Source: Littorina saxatilis (taxonomy: Eukaryota > Mollusca > Gastropoda > Littorinimorpha > Littorinidae). Taken from it: a stretch of DNA of 64,000 nucleotides. Location of the stretch: NCBI RefSeq assembly GCF_037325665.1, contig NC_090259.1, positions 36,807,914-36,871,913 of the forward strand, written 5' to 3'. A model generated the notes under the pieces. That model ran no database searches and had not been told where the DNA came from. It saw only the letters and a list, made by a program, of their open reading frames with translations. Both the position numbers and the translations under genes were made by a program. Each line of letters begins with the position of its first letter. The stretch's first letter is position 1. Shown piece after piece: positions 35,301-48,600 of the stretch.

Positions 35301-38300
35301 GGACAAGGCTCCCCTTACCAGAGTTCTCCCTCACTTTTCTTTTCCGGCCAACAAGGAATCAGTCATGGTCATAGATGCCGAGATTCTGGCCCTTTTACTG
35401 AAGCAAGCGGTGGAGGTAGTATTAGATCATTCCTCCCCCGGCTTTTACAACCGGATTTTCGTGGTACCCAAGGCCTCAGGGGGGTGGCGCCCAGTTCTGG
35501 ACCTTTCCTCCCTGAACGCCTATCTAAGGGACATACGCTTTACCATGGAAACACCAGCTACGGTCAGGGACGCCCTTCGCCCGGGCGAGTGGGTCACCTT
35601 CATCGATCTCTCAGACGCGTATTTTCATCTTCTCATCCATCCTTGGGACAAACTTCAAGGCTTAATCAGAAATCTGAACAAGCAACACAGAGCCCCTGTG
35701 AGGATTCTGGCGTCCGTGTTAGGACAAATGGAATCAATATCCAATCTTGTACCGCTGGGACGAGTTTTCAAACGTCCTTTTCAGTCAGCTCTTGCAGCGG
35801 CTTAGTATCCGGCCTCTCAAGGCTGGGAGGTGTCTGTCACCCTTCGGGACGGATTTCGTTGCACAACCAAGCAATGGTTGCAGACGGAATGGAATTTGCA
35901 GGGCGTTCCGATTGTTCTTCCGCCCTACAGGGCAGAGCTTTGCACAGATGTCTCCATGGTGGGATAGGGTGCTCATTTGGAACAGCACACGGCCTCAGGC
36001 CTCTGGGACGCTGTCCAAATGAAATCCCACATCAACAGGCTCGAACTCGAAGCTGTTTCTCGGGGCCTTCTGGCTTTTCTGTCTCATCTGCAAGGCAAGC
36101 ATGTGCATGTCCTGACGGACAACACCACGGTTGCAGCTTATATCAACAACCAGGGCGGAGTTCGCTCTCCCTCCCTGTCGCTGCGAGCGTGTCAGATTCT
36201 GGCCTGGTGCCAGCAACAGCGGATCTTTCTGTCCGCGAGACATCTTCCGGGACGGTTGAACGTCGTGGCAGATGCTCTCAGCCGGTCTTCCCGTGTGATT
36301 CACACAGAGTGGACTATCACGCATCACGCACTCCAGCGGCTTTGGGTCCACTTCAACAAACCGCAGATCGATCTGTTCGCGACACGCTTTTCAAAGAGAC
36401 TTCCTCTCTTCGTTTCCCCGTGTCCGGATCCAGAGGCAAGGGCAGTGAATGCCATGGAACTGGATTGGTCGGGCCTGGTTGCGTACGCGTTTCCTCCACC
36501 ATCCCTGCTCGGGAAAGTGTTACGAAAAGTGGAGGTGGAACGGCCCTCTCTGGTGTTAGTAGCTCCGTTGTGGACAAGCCAACACTGGTATCCGGACCTA
36601 TTACGTCTGTCTCGGGGTTCTACCGTCCCTCTCAATCTCGTAAAGGGAGAACTTATGCAACCAAGAACAGGCATTCCTCACGAAAATCCGCAGTCTCTGC
36701 GCCTTCACGGGTGGATGTTGTGAGAGATTCTCTTCAGCACGCAGGTGCTTCAGACATCACTGTCTCGTTGATTCAGAAAGCTCACAGAGCTTCCACAAGT
36801 TCGGTTTATTCCTCTCACTGGAAAGCTTGGAATACTTGGTGTCAGTTAAACAACGTCAACCCAGTAGCGCCTCGGTCCATGCAAGTCGCTAATCATTTGG
36901 CTTGGTTGTCTTCACAAGGTTGTTCTGCCTCCTCCCTTAAGGTTAGAAGATCAGCTATATCTTCAACATTACGACAATTACTTACTTACTTAGGCCATTA
37001 TGAACCCCCGGGGGAGCATAGGCCATCGACGACAAATCTCCATCCGACACGGTCCTGGGCTGCCCTTTCGATCTGGCTCCAGGTCTTCCCCTGCCTGTTG
37101 ATCTCTGCTTCAGTGTCTCGTCTCCAGCTGTTACGCGGCCGGCCTCTCTTCCTTTTCCCTTGTGGATTCCACTTCAGGGCTTGCCTCGTGATACTGGATG
37201 CTGGCTTTCTCAGGGTGTGCCCTATCCAGCCCCATTTCCTCCGGAGAATTTGCTGCGCCGCTGGTTTCTGGTCAGCTCTCTGCCAAAGGTCTTCATTTCG
37301 GATTCTGTCCGTCCATCTGATGTTTAGGATGCGCCTCAAGCAGGTGTTGACAAAGATTTGGATCTTTCCCAGCATGGTCTCTGTTGTCCTCCATGTCTCA
37401 CACCCATAGAGAAGAACAGACTTGACATTTGAATTGAAGATCCGAAGCTTCGTCCTTTGGCTAATCTCCTTGGAACTCCAGATCTTCTTTAGCATGACAA
37501 AGGCTCCCCGTGCTTTCCCAATCCTTGCTTTGACGTCCCTGTCCGAGCCTCCTTGTCCGTCAATGATGCTCCCCAGGTAAACAAAGGACTCCACTTCCTT
37601 GATGGGCTCCCCATTGATCATCACCGGATTGTCGGCTGTGGTGTTGGTCTTAATCAATTCGGTTTTCCTCTTGTTGATCTTGAGTCCTACACCGGCTGAT
37701 ATTGTCTCCAGGTGAGTAGTCTTGTCTTGCATTTGGGCATGGTTGTGGGAAAGGAGGGCAAGATCATCCGCAAAGTCGAGGTCTTCCAGTTGATCGAAGA
37801 GTGTCCATTGTATCCCATTTCTCCTGCCTGCTGTTGTGGTCTTCATGATCCAGTCGATAGCCAGAAGAAATAGGAATGGTGACAGTATACATCCTTGTCG
37901 TACCCCCGTTTTCACCTCAAAACTGTCGGATAGCTGGCCAGCATGTGCGACTCTACACTTCATATCCTGGTAGGTGCCCCGGATGAGGGAGATGAATTTC
38001 TCTGGAATGCCGTAGTGCCGCATGAGTTTCCACAGTGACTCTCTGTCCACGCTGTCGAAGGCTTTCTCATAATCAATGAAGTTGATGTATAGAGGAGACT
38101 TCCACTCCAGCGACTGCTCCACTATGATGCGTAAACTGGCAATCTGGTCAGGACAGGATCTGTTCTTCCTGAAACCCGCCTGTTCATCCCTGAGCTTGGT
38201 GTCAACTGCCTCCTTCATTCTATCCAAAAGGATTCGGTTGAGAACCTTCCCTGGCACGGACAGCAGCATGATCCCTCGGTAGTTTCCACAGTCTCGAAGA

Positions 38301-41300
38301 TCCCCTTTCTTTGGAATCTTGATGATGATGCCTTCTCTCCATTGAGGTGGCACCTCTTCCTCCTCCCAAATCTTGCCAAACAGACTGTGGAACAAACTAA
38401 TAGATGTCTCCATGTCTGCTTTGATGGCTTCTGCCGGTATCTCATCTGGCCCCGACGCTTTTCCATTTTTTAGTGACATTATGGCTTTCTTGATTTCCTC
38501 CTTTGTGGGCTTGTCTGTGTTGATGGGCAGTTCTGTCTCTGCTGGCCTGATGTCCGGTGGTGCTGCAGGGGTGGGTCTGTTCAATAGCTCCTTGAAGTGT
38601 TCCGCCCATCGCTTCATCTGATCGTCTGTCGTCGTTATTGGATCCCCATTCTTGTCCCTCACTGGTTTGTCGGTCTGCTGAAATTTTCCTGCTAACTTCT
38701 TGGTCGTCATGTAGAGATCTTTCAGATTTCCCTGTCCTGCAGCTTCTTCTGCCTCCTTCGCCAGGTTGTCTATGTAGTTTTTCTTGTCCTTCTTTATTCC
38801 TTTCTTTACTTCTTTCTCCGCCGCTGTGTACTCTTTCTGTGCCTTTGCTTTGCCTGCTCTCGTTCTGCTCTCGTTCCTCGCCTTCTTCTTCTTCTTCCTA
38901 TCTTCAATTTTCTGAATGGTGTCTGCAGAAATCCATTCCTTGTGCTGCGATTTTTTCTTGCCCACCACTTCCTCGCAGGTATCCTTCCACATCTTGCTGT
39001 AGTGTTCCCACTGGCTCTTTATGTCTGCCTCATCTTCTTCGATCATCCCTTGAAGTGGCTGGAATCTGTTGGTGAGGCTTATCTGGAATCTTGTGCGTAC
39101 TTCTTCATCTCTTAGCATTCCCACGTTGAACTTAACCCTAGCGTTGTTTGAGTTGTGGTGTTTCTTTAATCGCAGTCTGACTGTTGTGGTAACTAGCTGG
39201 TGGTCTGTGTACACATCTGCTCCCCTCATCACCCGTACATCCATCCATGATCGTCTGAACTTTTTGTTGATGCAGATGTGGTCAATCTGGTTCTCTGTGA
39301 CATGGTCAGGTGAAATCCAGGTGGCCTTGTGTATTCGCTTGTGGGGGAAGACGCTTCCTCCTATCACCAGTTGGTTCAAGGCACACATCTCTGCAAAGCG
39401 TTCTCCGTTGTCGTTCATCTGCCCCAGTCCATGTTTCCCCATGATGTCCTCGTATCCTGCGTTGTCCCCTCCAACTTTGGCATTGAAATCTCCCATCACC
39501 AGCGTTATATCTCTGTCCTTTATCCCGTCCAGGACTGCTTGTAACTGCCGGTAGTAGTTGTCCTTCTTTTCCACGTCTGGCTCATCGTTTGTTGGGGCAT
39601 AGCACTGGATGATGTTCAGGTTGATGTTCTTCTTCTTGGTGGCAAACTTTGCTGTGATGATGCGGGGGCTGATAGCTTCATAGCCGATGAGTGCTCTCTG
39701 TGCCTCCGGCGCCAGCATCAGCGCTACGCCTAACGTGTGTGGGGCTCCTTCTTCTTGGTGTCCCGAATACAAAACTTCTTCTCCTGATGAGAGTCTCACC
39801 CTTCCAGATGTTGTCCACCTTGCTTCGCTTATTCCCAGTACTTGGATCTTGTACTTCTTCATCTCTCTTGCTACCTGCAGTGTCTTCCCAGCTTGGTACA
39901 TGGTCTGCACATTCCAGGTGGCTATTCTCGTTGTTCGCCTGGTGGTCAAAAGGGGGGTCGGTCTCGCAGCTTCCTTTCGGCTTTCACTGTTGGACGTCAT
40001 AGATCTCCTTGATGGAGACCCTTCCTCCTCCAGGCATGTGTCTTGGATATTTGTCGTTGATGCTTCTGTAACGTAGTCTTTTTCTAGGCAGGGGTGTTGA
40101 CCCTACGCAAACCATTTTAGACTCATGGGGGAGCTGGTCTAGCTTAGTCTGACCTCTATCCTTTGACCTGTCCAGCATGGGTGGCCCTACCAGGAGCATT
40201 TGCTCCGGCTGGCATAGCTCTCCGGGTTATCGAGATACTCAAGCCCCCACCCCACGACAAGGAGTAGACCGTGTGGGGGACGACAATTAGGGCATGTTAT
40301 CAATCTTGGCGGTCCAATAGCTTCAGTGCTGAAGGGCGCCTCGATTGCAGATATTAAAACCAAACAACCAGTACCGGCTTGGGATCTCTTTCTTGTTCTT
40401 GAATTTTTGAGATCGTCAGACTTTGAGCCTTTGCATGCTGCAAGCTTACCAAATCTAACCCGCAAGACATTAATGTTACTGTTGTTAGCTACGGCCAGAC
40501 GCGGTAGCGAGGTACATTCTTTATCTGGCCTGCAGAAAGACATTTCGTTTCAAGCAGACGGTTCCGTCTCGCTCAATTTTCGACCAGATTTTCTGGCAAA
40601 AAATCAGAGGCCAGATCAGCAATCACCAGTGATCACAGTTCATCCACTGTCTAATATCTTAGCTCCAAACGATCCAGATCTTATGAACTGTCCGGTTCGT
40701 GCGCTAACTACTTACTTATCTCGTACAAGCCCCATTCGGGCTAGTAGTCAGAAGCTGTTATTCATCTCCACGAACACAGCTAGACACAAAGACATTGCCA
40801 AAGTCACTTTAGCAAAATGGGCTTCCACTCTCATTAGACAAGCCTATGTGTGGTGGCAGCAGAATGATGTTGGGCGTCCTTCTCAGTTCATCCTACCGCT
40901 CTCCTCGGCGAGGACTCATGAGACCCGTGCTTGGGCCTCATCTCTCGCTGTCCTCAAATCCAGGCGTCTATCTGAGGTCTTGGGCGCCGCTTACTGGAGA
41001 TCAGAAGACGTCTTCCTGAATTACTATTTGAGGGACGTCGCTGGCACTCGTCCTGATGGAAGCAACGTCCTACCTGCGGTCGTGGTTGCCGGGCAGGCTC
41101 TACCCAGAACTTAGGGTGAGTTATCTGTCTGCTTATATTCATGTTTTGGATCCCACCTCCTTAAGTAGCAATCTGCTATTTATGAGATTTGGGGAAGTAA
41201 TATGTAATTTAATCAAAAATGTTAGTGTAAATTTTCATTTGATTAATATACTTACCCAAATCTCATATCAAATGCCCTCCCACCTACCCCGCTTTCAGAC

Positions 41301-43798
41301 TTGCTCAGGCTTGTCAAGAAGTGAATTGAAGATGGCGGCCGCGTGTCACGTGGCGATAAGGGGAGCCTACCCTGAGGTATCACATGGTCTAGTGACTGTT
41401 TGTGTGATTTTTCTTTAGGGGAGTGGCTTCCCTTGTGTTACCAGGGAAGCGTGTTCAACGTTTAAGCACTTAACGGAAGTAAATTGCTATTTATGAGATT
41501 TGGGTAAGTATATTAATCAAATGAAAATTTACACTAAAATTTTTGATTTTCAGATGTTGATAGAGAAAATCCATGAGGGTCTTCGCTTGACAGATACCAG
41601 GCTCCAGTCCATGCAGCTGTTGCTGTACATCGTGGACCGCCAGCCGCCCTGGACCCACCGCATTGTGGAGAGACCCATCTTCTCCGCCCTCATAAAAAGT
41701 CTCAAGGTAAGCACCCCCTGTCAAAATCCACTCCCTGTCTGTCCCCAGACTCCCCCCCCCCCCTCCACATTAATAGATTCCCCCCTCTCCAGGCCCATCC
41801 CTCCCAGTTCCAACCCATAAGATATCAGTAGTAATATAAATGTATTAGAATTAATCTATCGCTCTTGCTCCGTATTGTTCGTTCTGTTTGTATTGTTTTC
41901 GTTGGGGCCAAGTTGCTGCCCTAGGTAGCACTGGGTGGTAGGCTAGCCCCACGACCCAGGGCCAGAAACCGGCCGCCAGGCTGAATCGCGAAAAGAAGTA
42001 GCTTGCCTATCAACCCACCCCTGTTTTTATTTTCATAGGTAGGCTATCCACTTTATCTTTCACTCTGGGGACCTTAGGCGCACCAACCAGTGAGGATAAT
42101 TGCCCTGTATAGGGATTCCCTCAATACGAAGAAGAATACCAAAGATACTGGGGACAAAATCTCTCTCTCTGTCTCTCTGTCTCTCTGTCTCTGTCTCTGT
42201 CTCTCTCCCTCTCTCTCTCTGTCTCTCTCTCTCTCTCTCTCATTAATGATCTCATTAATTGGACGGAATATTTATCCACATGAGTCTTCACCCCCAAAAG
42301 ACCAAATACTTGTTGACTACAACAAGGCAAGAGATTTAAATCAAATAAAGGCGTGCTCCTTCACAAAATCCTTTCCGGTCATGCACCGAGTGCTTTCATT
42401 ACAAAATCTAAAGCCAAACCAAGCCAAAAATGCAACGTCCCCAATCTGCGGATAGATCTCTTTAAATCAAGTTTAGCTTATTCTGGCAGCGTTTTGTGGA
42501 ATTCTCTCCCGGAATCAGTTCGAGTCCCAACAAGTCTCAATACTTTCAAAATACACCTCTCTTCTTCTTCTTCTGCGTTCGATGTTGGTGGCCGTGCTAG
42601 ATCCTCAGACCAGTGGCTGCCAGGAAGTCCGCAGTCTTGCGCAGTTCGTCGGCAGGACCCCAGAGTTTGGCTCCAACACTGGTCTCTTCTTGCCAGAACT
42701 TCTGGCGTATTGTCTCTAGATGGGGGCAGTTCTGGAGAATGTGCTCCGGAGTTTGCTCTTCCGAGCCACATTCACAGTGTGCGTCATCCGCAAGGCCCAG
42801 TCTCTTGAGGTGTTTCTTCAGTCCACAGTGCCCTGTCCTTAGACGGAAAATGGTGGTTTGGCTTCTCCGGTCTAGTTTGTTGATGGGGTCTTCCTGTGGG
42901 TTGTAGTCTCCGTTTCTCTTTTTCCAGTTTTCTTTCTTCTTCCGTTGTAGAAGAGTCTTGGCTTCTTTGTACGAGGTGGAGTTGTGTGGTTGGGGAAGTC
43001 TCGCACCTCCTTTTGCCAGCCTGTCCGCTTCTTCATTGCCGGCAATGCCGACATGAGCCGGTATCCACTGGAGCACCACCTTGTTGTGTTGAGACAGGGT
43101 GCTGAGGCAGTTGTCGAGTTGCCTGGTGGGGAGGTCAGTGGGGCCAGACAGAAGGGACTGGAGGGCGGACAGGGAGTCAGTGAGGAGGACGATGTTTTGC
43201 CGACTGCGGTCTTCCCCTGCTGCGTGCTCTGCTGCAGTGATGAGGGCGTGGAGCTCGGCCCTGTAGTTCGAGCTCAGGTCACCAGCTGGGACGGAGAGGG
43301 AGGTGGTGGTCCCGTTTGGGCGACGGATGTAGACGCCACTGCCTCCATTCCTCTTTAAATCAAGTTTAGCTTATTCTGGCAGCGTTTTGTGGAATTCTCT
43401 CCCGGAATCAGTTCGAGTCCCAACAAGTCTCAATACTTTCAAAAAACACCTCTCATTACGTTTAATGTCAAATTACGAAAAGTCACAGTGATGGAAGACT
43501 TCGTTCTGATTATTTTCATATTGATCATATCTGTCCATAAAGCATCAGTGTTTCATAACGCAAGAATGTATGTATAGCCTACAACGTGTATATATAGTCA
43601 TGTGAATAGTTTTTCTGCCTATTTTTATTTTTATTTTAAGATTAGAATAGTCCCTCTCTGGGCGAGGGCTGGTTGAAAAGAAGCTCGTTTATATTGCTTA
43701 TGCCACAATCCTCGTAAAATAAAATTTGATTTGATTTGATTTGATTTGATCTCTCTCTCTCTCTCTCTCTCCCTCTTCTCTCTTTCTCACTCTCTCTC

Positions 43799-43855
<57 letters not shown>

Positions 43856-45653
43856 AGGCAAATTCCAAAAATAAGTGTGGGGTTTGTATGGGTTGTTAAA
43901 GGCAGTGAAATAGTGCATCATGTACTCCTTCTGCAAAAATTACCTTTGGGTTATTGTAATAATGTAATTGGGCTTTCGTTGCACAAGTTGTTGTTCATGC
44001 CTCTCAACTGTTATTGCATCACAGGAATCACTTATGTATTGTCTCATGGAATGCACGGACTTCACCAACCTTTTCAAAGGAATAAACTTCTTGATTCCAG
44101 AATGATCTCCCTTTCTTCCTTTCTTTTTTCATTTTTTGATCACTTTGTGGTATACATTGCTTGTCGGCAGACTGAAGTGGACATTCCAATCCTGATGACC
44201 GGCGTGATGGTGCTGGTCATTCTGCTCCCCGTGGTACCGGTCAGCATTGAAGGATACCTGCACGACCTCTTTGACATCTTCGCCCGCATAGCTGGACTCA
44301 TCACAAGAAAGCCAGGTCAGTACAGTGCCACCTCCCTTTTAAGACTACCAAACATCTTAGAAAATTAGGTCTGAAAAGGGAGGTAATTGCACTCGTTGCA
44401 GCAAAGCTTCAGCAAAGTCCAAGGGTAGGCACTCTGGACGGAGAGTAGATTAATCTTTTCTTGCTTTGACTTCTCGAGCCTTTTAGCCAGAATGTGCATG
44501 CTCGTATATGCATGACTGCAGGTAGAAGAGAACATGTGAAAAGGCAGGGTCTTTAGAGGGATGAAGTTGAACACTGGAAGGACTTGATAGTTGCGGAGGG
44601 GAGTTCCACTCTACCAAGAATTTTACATTTTTACAACATTCAGTTACATATTTGCCTACCTTGGTATCTTTTGTTTTGTTTTGTTGCAGCTAACTCCCCC
44701 GATATCTTCATGCTACATCTGCACATTGGTGTGTATGTGCTGTTCCTCCGTCTGTATGGAATGTTCCCCTGCAACTTTTTAAGCTTTCTGCGCGTCCATT
44801 ACGCCAAGAAGGAAAACCTGATGGTCTACAATGACATCATTGCTGTGAGTGAAGTGTTAAGTTATCGAGTGAGTTGAACCTGTGTACACCGACCAGCCAA
44901 GAGACAGCATGACGCCACCTTCTAGGGTGTGTGTTCTGGGTTTCTGCATATTTTAAAGTTCCTAGACTTTTGCTGGAAAGTCAGGTTCTTTACGCACAGA
45001 TCGGTCGTCTGAATTTGTGTCGCGAAGTCAACTTCTGCTTCAATTAAGGACCACCTTAAAAATATCTTACAAAATATGTCATAAGAATTTGCGTCATACA
45101 GCTTGAGGATTCAAAGCGTGCATAAGATCCATGTCCCAAGTTTTGGAAATAATAATGATAATAATAATAATAATAATGACAGCTTATCCTCGAGTACGCT
45201 AGTACTAGGGCTCAGCAGACTTTAATTGTCTGTGTGTGTGTGTGTCTGTCTGTCTGTCTCGACTTAACAGCTTATTGCTGGGAAACTACTGGGCGCAGTT
45301 CGTTCAAAAGTTGATACACTAACTTGATAATAGGTCTGATTGATCGTATTAAAACTTCATAATGTTACCTGGGACCTAAATGCGAAATAAACCACAAAAA
45401 CGACTTGGCGGTGGGAGGAATTCTCGGAGCCACAGCCAGCCATTGAGCTGATAGAAAAGCCGAACGCGTCACACAGTGACGAGAAATATAGCGTCATAAA
45501 AAGATTACGTAATGCATCATGACGTCATGACTCCCTGTAGTCTTTTTCTCTCGCGCGGTGTGTGTGTGTGTTCATTTTGTGCACATGTGTTAGTGTTACT
45601 GTTGGTGTGTGTGTGTGTGTGTGTGTGCGCACGCGCGCGTGCATGAGTCTGTA

Positions 45654-45690
<37 letters not shown>

Positions 45691-48600
45691 AAGAGAGAGA
45701 GAGGGAGAGAGAGTGTGTGTGTGTGTGAATGTGTGTGTGCATTTTCACTGTGATCAAATAAAATAGAAAGGCCAGTCACCACGCACATCCTCGGCTCGCA
45801 TGCAATGTATTTATATAGCAAAGGGAATGCCTGTAATTCACACAGAGCAATCACTTGGTCTTAAACGTGCACAAGACAAAAACTTTCATACTGGGGGAGC
45901 GAGCCAGTCTGAAGAGTACTCGGGTCCAGCGCGAGCGTTTTTTATATAGGAGGAACCTATGCTCTCCGTGCTTTGCATATTAATACATGTTTTTATAAAC
46001 CTGTTATGTGAATTTCTTCACTGGGTTGTATGGTTGAATGGAGAAGAAAAGATCACATTCACAACATCCAATCAAAATGTTAATGCGTGCATATCCGTGT
46101 GTGCATATGTGCAACCATTAGTTCTTTGAATTCATTTCTATTGTCGTTCTGGTTTTTGTGCCGGCAAATATTGTTCTGGTTTTTGTGCCGGCAAATATTG
46201 TTCTGGTTTTTGTGCCGGCAAATATTGTTCTGGTTATTGTGCCGGCAAATATTGACAGTGTGAGAATAAAAAAGACTTGTCGGTCTGTTTTCCTTTCAGC
46301 CGATGCTGGAAAAAGTCCGATTCCACCCCAACTTGGTGTCTGGATCCAAAGACGCCGAAACAAGCAAGTCGCGATGGCGCAAAGTTGAGCCACAGGACAT
46401 CGTCGTCAATTGCGCCAAACTGTCGCTGGACCCCATCGAGGGAACGACGGAGGATCTGCAGTGTCCCATCATCCCTCGCTCCAAGCCTGACATCGTCACC
46501 GCCATGAAACCTCCCAGCAAGCAACAGCGACCACAGGGTCAGTGTTGATTGGTGTGTGTGTGGTAGGTGTGGGGGGAGGGGGGTGGGACTGTTGGTGTTT
46601 CTTTGTGTGTGTGTGTACATTTATGTGTGTGGGGAGGGGGGGAGGAGTGTATCTGTGTGTGTGTGTACATTTATGTGTGTGGGGAGGGGGGGAGGAGTGT
46701 GTGTGTGCGTACATGCATGTGTTTGTGTGTGTGTGTGTGTATATATGTGAAAGAGAGAGAATCTGTGTATATGTAAGGTGGTTAGGAAGTGTTTGTTTTT
46801 AGATGTTTTTAAGTTGAATGTGTGTGGGTCTCCATTGCAACTTGTAATTGCTTAGGTGAGTAAACCCAGCCCACACACACCGCACAAGTCCTATCAGTTC
46901 CACAGGGGAATTAATGCCACACTGATTGACTCCACACAGACAAACCCAAAAAACCCAAAAGATTCGCTTGTGACTTTCTAGCAAGTTGTGTCTAATTATT
47001 GTTTGTCTGTGCACTGAAAAGACCGTTGGGTCGATATATTTGTGAACGTTTTGTTTTGTTTTGTCAAATTACACATTTCAACAACTTACCTTTCTTGGTT
47101 TTTGATTGCACACAGACAAGCCGTGGCAGGAGAAGATGGAGGCGGTGAGCGAGATGTTCCCCGTGGTGATCGACCCCGCGTCCTACGGCTTCAGCCCCTC
47201 CCAGGCGCTGGGTCTCTCCACACCCCCCACCTCCCAGCGCGCCACCCCCGCCGCCAGCTACAACGACCTCACCGCCAGTCTGCCGCAGTCCACTGGAGGT
47301 ACAGTGGAAGCCCCTTTTTAAGACCTCTAAACAACTGAGAAAATCCGGTCTTAAAAAGGAGGGAGTCTTAAAATGGGGGTAATTTTATAGAGGTTATGAA
47401 CAGAAGTTCTGAGAAAACAAGGTCTTAAAAAGGAGGGAGTCTTAAATTGGGCGTCTTGAAAGGGGGGTTCCACTGTAATTGGTTTATTTCATTTCATTTC
47501 AATTACTTTGTTATCCCGTTTCTAGGAAATTTGGGTCGCTTCCTCCCAGTGGAAAGCAAGCGACAACAAGAGTCACTCTACCCATATGTTTGCGGGTTTA
47601 GGTGTAATCGACCAACAGTATGGCAGAATGACCAAGGTCTTTTATGTGCCATTGTGGTGTCACAGGGGATGGGACATGGATACCGTCCCTGAGTCTGCAC
47701 ATAAATTTGAATCGTGTCCGCCCCGGCCTGGATTTCAGTGCTCTACCAACTGAGCTAGCTGGTTACACCACTCAACTTTGTGGCATGCCACTGGCTGAAT
47801 GCAGTGTTTTGCCTTGCAGTTCATACAACGTCCCACTGCCAGCTTGAACTCAAGAACAGCCAAAATGTCCTTCATTTTGAGCAATTAATGGTCGTAACCT
47901 AATAGTCATGTTTCAGAAAGGAATTTGAAGCAGGCGAACTTGACGCTCTTTGGCTCTCTGCGCTTTACATATCAACTATGAATAAAAACATACTATTTGA
48001 ACATCAAATACATATACCTTCTAGCAAATTAATGTAACAATAAACTTATAACAACACATTAGCCACTTATGGACAAATACCATTCAGATACACAAACATC
48101 CTCTTTATATAGACAAAGAGGCTTGAAAACAGAAAAAAAATTATGTTATTACGACCAGTTTGGGTTTTGTTAGGGACATGGGGCTGATGGGCATTGTGTG
48201 TTGACAATGTATTTTCTCATGCAGGTACAGTGTCGGCCAGTCCACAGATAGTGACTCCAACCCCTGAGGTCCATCCTCGAGAAATGCCCGTCATGGGCGA
48301 TGATGCTGAACGGGTCTGTTTTCATGAATTGCCTTTTTTGTGTTAATTTTATTGGTTTGTTTGTTTGTTTACTTGTTCTCTCTGTCTGTCTTTGTATCTC
48401 TATCTCTCTTTGTGCTTCAAGGGTAATATTTTTGTTTTTAATTCTTTAGAATAGATTTTTTAAATTTGAACCTGTTCATCAAAAGAAAATACTGTATTGA
48501 TGCGTTTCCATACTCAGGCATGTGTGTGTGTGTATGGGGAAGGGGGTGTATATATTTAAAATGTGCATGTGTTTTCCTTTAAATCTATATGAATTTAGAT

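Larger units (their letters stand above)
36981..40279 (-). mobile_element. apparently full-length RTE-type LINE nested in DIRS-like element
   Basis: Flanked by the 10-bp direct repeat ACGACAATTA (36971-36980 and 40280-40289). On minus it has a short 5' region, two overlapping frames and a (TAAG)n 3' tail (36981-36992). Both frames are open and the TSD is perfect, so the insertion is recent and later than the DIRS-like host. Confidence 0.9.
32833..41548 (+). mobile_element. DIRS-like tyrosine-recombinase retroelement in TSC1 intron 2
   Basis: Fossil-type entry. Inverted terminal repeats at 32833-33040 and 41316-41548, and an internal complementary region at about 41160-41275 that is complementary to both outer ends, the layout known for DIRS-1. 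Parts in order: a Gag-like first frame (about 33196-35154), a reverse transcriptase region (about 35194-35805), RNase H with the DIRS-type downstream block (about 35977-36723), and a tyrosine recombinase region on both sides of a nested LINE (to about 41114). There is no LTR-type target duplication, as expected for the family. It looks well preserved and fairly young, with about one or two breaks besides the nested LINE. Its right end lies about 5 nt before TSC1 exon 3. Confidence 0.85.

Noticed and set aside
35151-37409. long plus-strand frame of 752 residues
   Set aside because: It overlaps the DIRS-like reverse transcriptase and RNase H region in another phase, then runs into the opposite strand of the nested LINE. 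It is Ser/Arg-rich shadow sequence.
38638-40076. plus-strand Ser/Leu/Pro-rich frames
   Set aside because: They are antisense shadows of the LINE ORF2 on the minus strand.
46147-46255. CRISPR-like array
   Set aside because: Copies are contiguous without unique spacers, and the context is a eukaryotic intron.
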